Notes under the pieces: generated by a model | The model's database searches: none | What the model was told of the DNA's origin: nothing | Seen by the model: only the letters and a program-made list of their open reading frames with translations | Shown here: positions 43,573-52,196 of the stretch, piece after piece | Numbering within the stretch: position 1 is the stretch's first letter | Layout of the letters: each line of letters opens with the position of its first letter | Translations under genes and position numbers: made by a program | Source: JAAELZ01 sp047639475 | Lineage (GTDB): Bacteria > Pseudomonadota > Gammaproteobacteria > Arenicellales > Poriferihabitantaceae | Direction of reading: 5' to 3' | NCBI GenBank assembly: GCA_047639475.1 | Contig: JBLIOD010000006.1 | Location: 19,271 to 83,270 of the forward strand | Length of the DNA: 64,000 nt

Positions 43573-45159
43573 TTACTCTGATGGGCTGACCTTTGCATAG
43601 GCTTTCGCGTTAATTTCCTCAACCTCAGCAGCACTTAAGCCAGCTGCCACGGAATATACTGGGTCTTCAATCACGTTTACTTCTACTAAATTACCCGCTT
43701 TTTTCAGTAATAGTCGACACTCGGGGCTTAAATGACGAAGATGGAGTTGCTTACCTGCCCTTTCGTATCTAACCGCCAACGCGTCAATCGCTTCAATAGC
43801 TGAATGATCAGCCACACGGGAATTTTTGAAATCAATAATGACATCGTCGCTATCTTCCCGAGGGGTAAATAACTGCTGGAAATTATGCGTTGAGGCGAAA
43901 AATAAGGGACCCGATAATTCATATATCTTGGTGCCCGAGGCATCTACAGATGACTCCACATTAATTATCTTGGCGTGACTCCATGCGAACACCAGCGCGG
44001 ACAAAATCACACCCAAAATAACTGCCACCGCTAAATCAGTCAACACCGTGGTAACGGTAACGGCCAAGGTAATTAAAATATCACTCATCGGTACTTTACC
44101 GACTAAGCGCAAGCTAGACCATTTAAAAGTACCGATAACTACCATGAACATGACACCTACTAACACCGCAATAGGGATTTGCTCAATCAACGGCGCCCCA
44201 ACTAAGATGATCAGCAATAAAACAACGGCAGCGGTAATACCAGATAACCGGCCCCGACCACCAGATTTAATGTTAATGATGCTTTGACCCACCATTGCGC
44301 AACCGCCCATTCCACCGAATAACCCGGTTACAAAGTTGGCAAAGCCCTGCGCCCAACTTTCTCGATTCGCTTGTCCGCGTGTATCCGTTAAGGCGTCAAC
44401 GAGATTTAAGGTTAGCAAACTTTCAATTAACCCCACTAGCGCCATCACCACTGAGTAGGGCAACACAATTAAAAATGTCTCAAAATTGAAAGGAACCTGA
44501 GGAATATGAAAGCGGGGTAAATTACCCGAAACTGACGCGATATCTCCCACGGTACGGGTGTCTAGTTCCATAAAAATGACTGCCAAACTGATAACCACTA
44601 TCGCCACCAAGGTAGACGGAATGGCGGTGGTTAACAAGGGCAAAAACTGGATTATAGCCATCGTGATCACAGCCAGTAACAACATGACCATCAGAGGTGT
44701 TCCCGATATCCATTGCGAGATGCCCGCTGCATCTTCAAATTGAAACTGCTTGAGTTGGGCAATAAAGATCACCAGAGCCAAGCCATTCACGAACCCCAAG
44801 AATACCGGATGTGGCACCAAACGAATGAACTTGCCCAGCCTAAGTACGCCAAACATCATTTGTAACACACCCATCACCACCACAGACGCAAACATATATT
44901 CAACGCCGTGCTGCAAAATTAGACCAATCATCACAACTGCAATAGCACCAGTAGCACCCGAAATCATACCGGGACGCCCGCCCAACATGGCAGTTATTAA
45001 GCCCATAAAGAAGGCCGCATATAAACCCACTAAAGGATGCACTCCTGCGACAAGTGCAAAGGCAACTGCTTCAGGAACCAAGGCCAGGGCGACGGTTATA
45101 CCAGACAAAATATCTAGCTTCACATTAGTAGGGCGGTTTTGGGCAATCAGCTCAAACAT
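43573..45159 (-). CDS. SulP-family anion transporter with STAS domain (copy 1)
   Basis: A 528-residue SulP (SLC26) transporter. The membrane part begins LDILSGITVALALVPEAVAFALVAGVHPLVGLYAAF and shows the FGGMGGCAMVGQSIINIKSGG signature. The C-terminal STAS domain covers about residues 415-500 (IDFKNSRVADHSAIEAIDAL). Bacterial members carry sulfate, bicarbonate or other anions coupled to Na+ or H+. The protein is divergent from a second SulP gene. Confidence 0.92.
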   Translation of the reverse strand: MFELIAQNRPTNVKLDILSGITVALALVPEAVAFALVAGVHPLVGLYAAFFMGLITAMLGGRPGMISGATGAIAVVMIGLILQHGVEYMFASVVVMGVLQMMFGVLRLGKFIRLVPHPVFLGFVNGLALVIFIAQLKQFQFEDAAGISQWISGTPLMVMLLLAVITMAIIQFLPLLTTAIPSTLVAIVVISLAVIFMELDTRTVGDIASVSGNLPRFHIPQVPFNFETFLIVLPYSVVMALVGLIESLLTLNLVDALTDTRGQANRESWAQGFANFVTGLFGGMGGCAMVGQSIINIKSGGRGRLSGITAAVVLLLIILVGAPLIEQIPIAVLVGVMFMVVIGTFKWSSLRLVGKVPMSDILITLAVTVTTVLTDLAVAVILGVILSALVFAWSHAKIINVESSVDASGTKIYELSGPLFFASTHNFQQLFTPREDSDDVIIDFKNSRVADHSAIEAIDALAVRYERAGKQLHLRHLSPECRLLLKKAGNLVEVNVIEDPVYSVAAGLSAAEVEEINAKAYAKVSPSE

Positions 45160-45525
45160 AGGTTTTCAAGTGGGTACAAAAAAGAGCAGCGATTCTTCCA
45201 CATGTGCCCTCGCTTAACCACCCTTAAATCCACCTAAATCGGCACAAGAGGGCGTTAACTCATAGATCTTTACCCTCACCCAACTCAAATGCACGAATAA
45301 GGGGGTTCAGTAACAACCCAATCACGGTTAACACCTCTTATCAGGTCGATCCTTAGAGTAAGGAAAGGCTCGTATAAAAGTGTTTAACAACGTGTAATTC
45401 GTGCAACAACATTGCCACTCAATTAATAAGCTAGACTTTGCCTGAATGACACTAATTTTATTAGCCTTAGGTGATTTTCAGGCGTACTATTGCGCCACTT
45501 TTTTGAGACATCAAACATCGCCGAA
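45160..45525. promoter_or_regulatory. Divergent intergenic region between the two SulP genes
   Basis: The 366-bp region separates two divergent SulP genes and must hold promoters for both. A small hairpin CCTTA-GAG-TAAGG (45351-45363) and a TATAAA box at 45373-45378 on the plus strand are visible, the latter with a weak -35 (TCCTTA). No gene, tRNA or terminator is seen. Confidence 0.4.
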
Positions 45526-47295
45526 ATGGATAGCATCTTAATCCGTCTTTTTCCATTCATTAGTTGGTTACGCAGCTATAACATTGAGACACTAAAAGCC
45601 GATTTTCTGGCGGGCATGACAGGTGCTGTCATCGTGTTACCACAAGGTGTTGCCTTCGCGACCATTGCAGGATTACCGCCTGTTTATGGCCTCTATACCG
45701 CGATGGTCACCCCCATTATTGCGGCATTATTTGGCTCGTCGTTGCATTTGGTGTCTGGCCCAACCACGGCAATTTCAATCGTGGTGTTCTCTTTGATCAG
45801 CGTCCACGCTGAGCCGGGCTCAGCGCAATTTGTCAGCTTGGCTATCACCCTCACGTTTCTAGTAGGCATCTACCAGTTGGCTTTTGGCTTAGCGCGTATG
45901 GGCACTTTGGTAAATTTTGTCTCGCATACCGTGGTGATCGCTTTCACTGCTGGCGCTGCAATACTTATTTTTACCAGTCAAATAAAGTACGTACTCGACA
46001 TATACATTCCCAAAGGCGAGTCATTTTTACACACCTGGCGCGATTTATGGTTAGGCTTAACCGACACCAATTTAGCGGCGCTAGCAGTGGGCATTATTAC
46101 GCTAGTGATTGCGGTGGTGATGAAAAAGGTATGGCGCCAATCACCGAACCTGTTAGTTGCACTGATCGTTGGCTCTTTGGTCGCCATGTTCATGGGCGGC
46201 GCAGATAGCGGCATTAAAATGGTCGAGGAAATCCCCGCACAACTTCCGCCTCTTTCCACACCAGATTTATCTTTTGCGACACTCAAAATGTTGGCGCCGG
46301 CTGCTTTTGCCGTTGCGCTGTTAGGCTTGATAGAAGCCGTTTCAATCAGTCGCTCTATTGCTTCCAAAACAAACCAACGAATTCAGCCCAGCCAAGAATT
46401 TGTCGGTCAAGGCTTATCGAATATTGTCGGCAGTTTTTTCTCGAGCTATGCAGGTTCGGGGTCTTTCACACGGTCAGGAGTGAATTATGCTGCGGGCGCG
46501 CAAACGCCCATGTCAGCTATTTTTGCGGCCTTATTGTTAATGCTAATCGTATTATTGGTAGCCCCGTTGGCCACTTACATTCCCATACCCGCAATGGCAG
46601 GTGTGATATTGGTTGTGGCCTACAATTTAATTGATCGTGGGCAAATTAAACACGTCATTCGCAGCAGTAGAAACGAAACCGCTATTTTGCTGGTGACGTT
46701 TTTGTCGACTTTGTTCTTAGACTTAGAGTTCGCCATTTATATTGGCGTACTCCTGTCCTTGGTATTTTTCTTAGCAAAAACAGCCACCCCTGATGTGGTG
46801 ACACTCGCACCGGACATAGACGACCAAGATAACAACAAAAACGTATTAGTGGATGCTGCTAGAAAAGAACTGCCGCAGTGTCCGCAACTTAAGATTATCC
46901 GTATAGATATGTCTATCTACTTCGGTTCACTTAATTATGTGCAATCAAAAATGGCACAAGTGGTTGAGGAGCAAGGTATCCGGCATATCCTTATCGTTGG
47001 AACCGGTATCAATTTTATTGATTTAAGTGGCGAAGAGATGCTCGCTAACGAAGCTCACCGTTTGGAAAAACTAGGTGGCGGTCTGTATTTTACTGATTTA
47101 AAACCCAGTGTATTGAAGTTCTTAGAGCAATGCCATTTCATTGAAGAACTGGGTAATACACATTTCTTTGAACGTAAAAGAGACGCCATCAAATTCATAT
47201 ACACGCAACTAAGTCGTACCAAGTGTAGTGAATGTACTTCCCAGGTTTTTGTGGAGTGTAAAGCTCCGCAAGCAACCAATTTACTGAACCACTAA
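45526..47295 (+). CDS. SulP-family anion transporter with STAS domain and cysteine tail (copy 2)
   Basis: A 589-residue SulP transporter, started at ATG 45526 (MDSILIRLF); a TTG at 45490 would add 12 residues. The membrane domain starts LKADFLAGMTGAVIVLPQGVAFATIAG and shows FSSYAGSGSFTRSGVNY. The STAS domain lies at about residues 440-545, with the core DMSIYFGSLNYVQ. The last 30 residues carry three cysteines in the pattern KCSECTSQVFVEC, not usual in SulP proteins and possibly a metal or redox site. It is closer to sulfate-type SulP than to copy 1, and the two are clearly different subfamilies. Confidence 0.9.
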   Translation: MDSILIRLFPFISWLRSYNIETLKADFLAGMTGAVIVLPQGVAFATIAGLPPVYGLYTAMVTPIIAALFGSSLHLVSGPTTAISIVVFSLISVHAEPGSAQFVSLAITLTFLVGIYQLAFGLARMGTLVNFVSHTVVIAFTAGAAILIFTSQIKYVLDIYIPKGESFLHTWRDLWLGLTDTNLAALAVGIITLVIAVVMKKVWRQSPNLLVALIVGSLVAMFMGGADSGIKMVEEIPAQLPPLSTPDLSFATLKMLAPAAFAVALLGLIEAVSISRSIASKTNQRIQPSQEFVGQGLSNIVGSFFSSYAGSGSFTRSGVNYAAGAQTPMSAIFAALLLMLIVLLVAPLATYIPIPAMAGVILVVAYNLIDRGQIKHVIRSSRNETAILLVTFLSTLFLDLEFAIYIGVLLSLVFFLAKTATPDVVTLAPDIDDQDNNKNVLVDAARKELPQCPQLKIIRIDMSIYFGSLNYVQSKMAQVVEEQGIRHILIVGTGINFIDLSGEEMLANEAHRLEKLGGGLYFTDLKPSVLKFLEQCHFIEELGNTHFFERKRDAIKFIYTQLSRTKCSECTSQVFVECKAPQATNLLNH

Positions 47296-47382
47296 ACGAC
47301 TTAGCTTAGTGGTTCGTATCGGTTGGCATTTTATTCATCATAGAATCAGGCCAGTTTGCTTAGCCGCAAACCATCTATAACA

Positions 47383-47634
47383 CTAAGCAATCCAAAATGG
47401 TTTAGCCGTTTCTATTGCGACCTGTTTAGTCGTTACACCAATATCATCTCGCTGCTGCGCGGTAAGCAAAGAAAGATGATGCCGCTGCTTGCTTCGCTCA
47501 TTCCAAATTTGAATCAATTTTAGAGGTGATTTAAAAAGGGTTTCGCTATACAACTCTTCTGCTGCTTGGCCCAAGTTTTTGGCTAGGCTTTCAGAATGGA
47601 CATCATTGATGCATAAATTTTGATAATTTGACAT
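47383..47634 (-). CDS. DUF1127 (YjiS-like) small protein
   Basis: An 83-residue cytoplasmic protein with a C-terminal DUF1127 domain (about residues 38-83). The signature is LIQIWNERSKQRHHLSLLTAQ followed by RDDIGVTT and ending in ETAKPFW. DUF1127 proteins are thought to act as small RNA-binding or regulatory proteins in stress or phosphate/sulfur metabolism; the exact role is unsettled. The start has a strong GAGGAGC site. It is divergent from a LysR gene. Confidence 0.8.
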   Translation of the reverse strand: MSNYQNLCINDVHSESLAKNLGQAAEELYSETLFKSPLKLIQIWNERSKQRHHLSLLTAQQRDDIGVTTKQVAIETAKPFWIA

Positions 47635-47684
47635 ACTAAGCTCCTCGGTTAAAAATTGACTACATTTCGTGACTTAATCACCTT

Positions 47685-47716
47685 GAAACCGTACTTTAAG
47701 CGACTAGATCGGTTTC
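47685..47716. promoter_or_regulatory. Inverted repeat in the DUF1127/LysR intergenic region
   Basis: GAAACCG (47685-47691) and CGGTTTC (47710-47716) form a perfect 7-bp inverted repeat with an 18-nt spacer, centred between the two divergent genes. The arrangement fits a LysR-type operator, but the spacing is longer than the usual T-N11-A core. Confidence 0.4.
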
Positions 47717-47762
47717 GACAAACGACCATTTTTAATATTTAACATTAGTTTTTATTATCCGA

Positions 47763-48668
47763 ATGCAACGTCACTATCCTCCTCTTAGTACTTTACACGC
47801 GTTTCGAAGCGCAGCCCATTGCCTCTCTTTTACGCTTGCTGCTCAGGAACTGAGCGTCACCCAAGCTGCGATCAGCCATCAAATCAAATCCTTAGAGTCA
47901 AGCCTAGAGCAACGGCTCTTTGTTAGAGGAAACCGCTCCCTGCAGCTCTCAGATGCCGGCAAGCACTTTTTGCCCTACGTCGATCAAATATTTGCAACGC
48001 TAGAAGAAGGCTTAGATCACTTAGCCAACAAACCAAAATTGGCACCCTTAACCGTTTCCCTTCTCCCCTCATTTGCTTCACGTTGGCTGGTGCCGCGGCT
48101 GGGTTTATTCTTACAACAGTTTCCAGAGGTTGATTTTCGACTCGCGCCCTCACGAGGGCTAACCAACTTTGCCACTGAGAACATCGACATCAGCATTCGT
48201 TACGGCTCAGGCAATTATCCAGGGCTAACCAGCATTCACCTATTAGAAGAAGATATTTATCCAGTGTGTTGCCCGAGCATCATGCAGGGCAAACATCCAT
48301 TGCTTAATCCAAGTGATCTGAAACACCATGTTTTATTGCATGATGACGGCCACGGGGATTGGCACAAATGGCTAGTAGAAGCCAAAGCAAGCGATGTAGA
48401 CTCTTCCAAAGGTCCGGTTTATACTGATTCAGCGATGGCGGTCCAATCTGCACTAGAAGGCGATGGTATCGCCCTTGCACGCAGTCAATTGGTCTTAGAT
48501 GATTTGGCAAAAGGACGTTTAATTCGGCCTTTTGATATTTCACAGCCCACTGGGTTCTCCTATTTCATCGTCTACCCCGAAGAGCAAATACCTAACACAG
48601 CGATGCGCGCGTTTATTGGATGGTTACAACAACAAGCAAGAGAAAGTGAGATCAAGTATCGCAATTAA
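47763..48668 (+). CDS. LysR-family regulator (GcvA-like)
   Basis: A 301-residue LysR-type regulator with GcvA-subgroup features. The helix-turn-helix YPPLSTLHAFRSAAHCLSFT (residues 5-24) has recognition region TQAAISHQIKSLE. The effector domain contains TIRYGSG-like IDISIRYGSGNYPGL and a conserved EEDIYPVCCPS. A divergent DUF1127 gene is the probable target, as in many proteobacteria where such pairs occur. The effector is unknown. Confidence 0.9.
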   Translation: MQRHYPPLSTLHAFRSAAHCLSFTLAAQELSVTQAAISHQIKSLESSLEQRLFVRGNRSLQLSDAGKHFLPYVDQIFATLEEGLDHLANKPKLAPLTVSLLPSFASRWLVPRLGLFLQQFPEVDFRLAPSRGLTNFATENIDISIRYGSGNYPGLTSIHLLEEDIYPVCCPSIMQGKHPLLNPSDLKHHVLLHDDGHGDWHKWLVEAKASDVDSSKGPVYTDSAMAVQSALEGDGIALARSQLVLDDLAKGRLIRPFDISQPTGFSYFIVYPEEQIPNTAMRAFIGWLQQQARESEIKYRN

Positions 48669-48687
48669 TACCGTCTATCAATAAACG

Positions 48688-49216
48688 TTAAAGGCCGCCC
48701 GCAAGATCTAGAAAATTTCCCGTTGAAAACGAAGCCTTATCCGAAGCTAACCAATAAATAGCCTCAGCCACTTCGCTCGGTTGCCCCCCCCCGCTTCATA
48801 GTCACCTTGGCTTTCACTCTGTCAACTCGATTGGGTTCACCACCATCGGCATGCATCTCGGTATAGATAAACACAGGACGAACGCAATTCACTCGAATTC
48901 CCTCTCCTGCCACCTCGACCGACAGCCCTTTGGTTAAGGTGTCGATCGCGTCTTTGGAAGCTGCATAGTCAATATACTCATTGGGTGACCCACGGGTCGC
49001 AGCGCCAGATGAGACATTAATTATTGCCCCGCCATCGCCGCCCATTTTAGTGGACATACGTTTCACCGCTTCACGGCAACATATAAAACTACCCGTTACA
49101 TTGGCGTTGAATATCGCGTTAATTCTATCTGCGTTCAAATCCGCCAGCCGAGTTTGCGTTTTCAAAATACCCGCATTGTTAACCAATACTGAAACAGGAC
49201 CTAACTCTTCGTCCAC
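48688..49216 (-). pseudogene. SDR remnant, 5'-truncated and frameshifted at a G9 tract
   Basis: The reading frame starts at a GTG inside the family's usual sequence (DEELGPVSVLVNNAGIL) and lacks about 75 N-terminal residues including the cofactor loop; a stop codon precedes it directly. The NNAG, SSG, YxxxK region (YAASK) and the ARPVF-like segment remain. The frame is lost in a run of nine G (48784-48792 on the plus strand, C9). Removing one G restores GQPSEVAEAIYWLASDKASFSTGNFLDLAGGL, the normal end of an SDR, to the TAA at 48688. With no N-terminal half it cannot be an active enzyme. Confidence 0.8.
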
Positions 49217-49365
49217 TCACTTTATTTATTCGATTGAGCACATATGGCCGGGCGCGTATCCAAGTTGCCGCATAGACTGCAAGCAAGCCAATAGATATTT
49301 TCAACAAGAAGGTAATGCCCGCGAATATCTGCCCCAACACCAGACGGCCCAGGGCTGTTTCAACC
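49217..49365. other. Non-coding stretch between SDR remnant and rbgA-like gene
   Basis: The sequence between the truncated SDR and the GTPase stop may contain the junction of a deletion that removed the SDR 5' end. One open frame (to 49448, minus strand) runs across it into the GTPase gene, giving a partly hydrophobic peptide; no family match or ribosome site was recognised. Confidence 0.35.
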
Positions 49366-50301
49366 CTACTTTCTGTTTCGCAAATAGCGCTTTTTACGTT
49401 CCGCTTTTTTTGCCAATTTTTGGGCTTCTTTATCTTCCTTTTTGGCATTCATCTCCGCTAGTTCTAAACTGATCACATCTGGGTTTTCTAACGTCAGCCC
49501 CCCTAACACCCCAGAACGAATATCCTTAATGAATATGTTACAAGTGCGTTCGATATCAATTTTTCCGCCAGTCTTAATCGCGCCTCTATAGGCCGCTATC
49601 GCTTGAATTAACCCATGATTATCTTCAGGCATGGTATCGAGCTTATAACGTTCGGCTAAACGCTCAGGATACAAATCTAACATTAGCTCTGCGGCGTAAT
49701 AGGCCAAGGTATCGTAGTGCACTGCGGTGTCTTTTATAGCGCCAGTCACGCCCAAGCGTAAACCACTATAACGGTTTTCAATGTTGGGCCAAAGCACGCC
49801 TGGCGTATCCAACAATAGAATATTATTTTCCAATTCAATGCGCTGTTGACGCTTGGTTACCGCAGGTTCATTGCCGGTTTTGGCAATCGTTTTACCACTG
49901 AGAGCATTAATAAGAGAAGATTTACCGACATTGGGGATACCCACTATCATTACACGGATCGGTTCTAAGCGATCCAGCTTGTGTGAGAATAGGCCTCTAC
50001 ACACACCAGTCAATTTTTTGACTTCGCCTTTACGATGCATCGTTATGGCGCGACTCGCTATTTTTTCATTCTCGCTAATATGCGCCAACCAAAGCTTGGT
50101 CATTTTGGGATCGGCCAAATCCGCCTTGGTCAGCACCTTCAATCCAGGTTTATCACCGCGCACTTGTTCTAGTACAGGATTTTGACTACTGTAGGGTATG
50201 CGTGCATCCAACACTTCGATAAACATATCCACCTTATTCAAGGTTTCTTTTATCTCTTTGATGGCCTTGTGCATGTGGCCGGGAAACCATTGGATATTCA
50301 T
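49366..50301 (-). CDS. Circularly permuted GTPase, RbgA/YlqF-like
   Basis: RbgA/YlqF acts in late assembly of the large ribosomal subunit. The 311-residue product starts MNIQWFPGHMHKAIKEI. Its G motifs have the circularly permuted order: G4 (LTKADLAD, about 77-84), G1 (VGIPNVGKSSLINAL, about 118-132), G3 (DTPGVLWP). The C-terminal region ends in a strongly basic tail (KLAKKAERKKRYLRNRK). The next gene upstream, pta, is divergent. Confidence 0.9.
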   Translation of the reverse strand: MNIQWFPGHMHKAIKEIKETLNKVDMFIEVLDARIPYSSQNPVLEQVRGDKPGLKVLTKADLADPKMTKLWLAHISENEKIASRAITMHRKGEVKKLTGVCRGLFSHKLDRLEPIRVMIVGIPNVGKSSLINALSGKTIAKTGNEPAVTKRQQRIELENNILLLDTPGVLWPNIENRYSGLRLGVTGAIKDTAVHYDTLAYYAAELMLDLYPERLAERYKLDTMPEDNHGLIQAIAAYRGAIKTGGKIDIERTCNIFIKDIRSGVLGGLTLENPDVISLELAEMNAKKEDKEAQKLAKKAERKKRYLRNRK

Positions 50302-50419
50302 TGTGTGAATTACCTTATGAGCCTTTTAAGCTCGTCTTTAAAATAGTGCGCTACCCTACCCTAAATCGCTTAAAATCAAAACCCAATTTACCCAGAACCT
50401 TGCCACCCAATTTGTTGTT

Positions 50420-51415
50420 ATGCAAACCGAATTCTTAGACAACTTTGCTCACAGAGCAAAACAACAACCCCAAACGATTGTCTTACCTGAGGGCACCGAC
50501 CCTCGCATTTTAGAGGCTGCTGCACACTGCGCCAGACAAGGCTTGGCTCGCCCCATCGCTTTAGGGATCAGTGATGAGATTAACGCCATATGCAAAACAC
50601 AGGACATTGATCCTGATGGCATAACCATTGTTGATCCATGTCGCAACGAGCAGTCAGCGAGTTACGCTGAACTACTCTATAAATTGCGTAAAGCCAAAGG
50701 CATGACCATGGAGCAAGCCAGTACCTTGATCACCCAACCCATCGTATTTGCCAATTGTATGGTCCGGGCGGGAGATGCAGACGGATGTGTAGCAGGTGCA
50801 CAACATGCTACCTCAGATGTCGTACGTGCTGCGCTGCAAATAATTGGCGTAGCGCCAGGCGTAAAACTGGTGTCTAGTTTCTTTATCATGGTGCTTTCTG
50901 ATGCTTGCGCTTCTCCCGTTGTGTTTGCCGACTGCGCGCTAAATATTGCGCCTAACGCCGAACAACTTGCTGACATCGCTACATCCAGCGCTCAGAGTGC
51001 TGCGCAATTACTGGGATTTGACCCCAAGATCGCCATGCTATCGTTTTCCACCAATGCCAGCGCGGCACACCCCGAGGTTGATAAAGTGCGTAATGCCACT
51101 GCGTTAGTGAAAGAGCGACACCCTAGTTTACAGGTGATTGGTGACATTCAATTTGACGCGGCATTTAGCGCCAAAACCTTGACCGGCAAGTGGCCTGAAC
51201 CTGATTTCGATGCCCCAGCTAACGTATTTGTTTTCCCGAGCTTGGAAGCTGGCAATATTGGGTACAAAATTGCCGAGCGACTAGGCGGCGCATTGCCAAT
51301 TGGCCCGGTACTACAGGGTTTGAATCAACCCGTTAATGATTTGTCACGCGGTTGCGATGTTGCAGCGGTCATAAATACGATTATTGTCACCGCGGTGCAA
51401 TCTCAACAACGATAA
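50420..51415 (+). CDS. pta: Phosphate acetyltransferase, short form
   Basis: Pta interconverts acetyl-CoA and acetyl phosphate. The 331-residue product covers only the catalytic PTA_PTB domain: PQTIVLPEGTDPRILEA at the start, AHATSDVVRAAL-like AGAQHATSDVVRAALQI, VVFADCALNIAP, MLSFSTNASAAHPEVDKV and FVFPSLEAGNIGYKIAERL. The long N-terminal DRTGG/regulatory domains of E. coli Pta are absent, as in EutD-type enzymes. No ackA lies beside it. The gene is divergent from the rbgA-like gene and starts 118 bp away. Confidence 0.92.
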   Translation: MQTEFLDNFAHRAKQQPQTIVLPEGTDPRILEAAAHCARQGLARPIALGISDEINAICKTQDIDPDGITIVDPCRNEQSASYAELLYKLRKAKGMTMEQASTLITQPIVFANCMVRAGDADGCVAGAQHATSDVVRAALQIIGVAPGVKLVSSFFIMVLSDACASPVVFADCALNIAPNAEQLADIATSSAQSAAQLLGFDPKIAMLSFSTNASAAHPEVDKVRNATALVKERHPSLQVIGDIQFDAAFSAKTLTGKWPEPDFDAPANVFVFPSLEAGNIGYKIAERLGGALPIGPVLQGLNQPVNDLSRGCDVAAVINTIIVTAVQSQQR

Positions 51416-51439
51416 CGGTGATATGGCCCCCGCCCTTGC

Positions 51440-52186
51440 TTAGCTTACTTGCTCAGGGTCAATCTTCTCGAAGATAATATTATCGACGTATTTCCTGGCC
51501 GCTTTTAAACGACTAACGTTGTTAATCGTCCAACTGATCATCGGCATATTTTGTTTTCTAAAACGCCGCATACGCCAATTAGGTAACATGTCTATTTCGT
51601 AGGAGATAAAATTTGGTCGGCTTTTGTAATTTAACAAACAATGCTGATAGACAAAACGTCGCCAAATGTTCAGTTCGCCGTCTAAGTAGCGCTCAGTATT
51701 TTGGCCACGCAACATATTCGGTCGGTTATTGGCAAACCACTCTAAGCGCAAAGGGTTAAAGGCAAGCAAGGCAAAATCGCCCCTGTAGTTATCTAACTCG
51801 TTCGCCACCGCAGCGTCTAAATCATCCGACCCCCCTTCTAAGCCTTTAATCTCAACCAGCACCGGCACCTTGCCACCGACCAGCTCTAACACCGTTGCCA
51901 AGGTTGGAATAGATTGGTCCGTTCCTTTTACCTTTAGTTTACCGAGTGCATGCGCAGTTTGATCTTTAGTTAAACCATCACCATTGGTCAAGTGCTCTAG
52001 GCGCTCATCGTGAAATACCATTACTTTCTTATCCCGGCTAAACTGAACATCTAACTCGATACCATACCCTTTATCAATCGCTTGCTGAAAGGCTTGCAGG
52101 GTATTCTCAGGTGCGCCATCTTTATCATGCAAACCGCGATGGGCAAAAGGAATGTGAAACAGCCAGTGATCTTTAGCCAACTTCAT
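51440..52186 (-). CDS. Glycerophosphodiester phosphodiesterase
   Basis: A 248-residue cytoplasmic GDPD with the key residues in order: H16 R17 (in FAHRGLHDKDGAPENTL, with E27 N28), E44 and D46 (GIELDVQFS), and H59 D60 (VMVFHDERL). The C-terminus SWTINNVSRLKAARKYVDNIIFEKIDP is characteristic of UgpQ-like proteins. It hydrolyses glycerophosphodiesters or related lipids; no signal peptide is seen. It lies 10 nt after ispC in the same orientation, where rseP is usual. Confidence 0.9.
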   Translation of the reverse strand: MKLAKDHWLFHIPFAHRGLHDKDGAPENTLQAFQQAIDKGYGIELDVQFSRDKKVMVFHDERLEHLTNGDGLTKDQTAHALGKLKVKGTDQSIPTLATVLELVGGKVPVLVEIKGLEGGSDDLDAAVANELDNYRGDFALLAFNPLRLEWFANNRPNMLRGQNTERYLDGELNIWRRFVYQHCLLNYKSRPNFISYEIDMLPNWRMRRFRKQNMPMISWTINNVSRLKAARKYVDNIIFEKIDPEQVS

Positions 52187-52196
52187 CTTATAAAAC

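Noticed and set aside
48784..48792. Phase-variable gene at the G9 tract
   Set aside because: A slippery tract is present, but the gene also lacks its N-terminal third, so switching could not restore an active enzyme.
49179..49448. 89-residue open frame overlapping the end of the rbgA-like gene
   Set aside because: Its first third lies in another frame of the rbgA-like gene, there is no ribosome site, and no family is recognised. It probably is not a gene.
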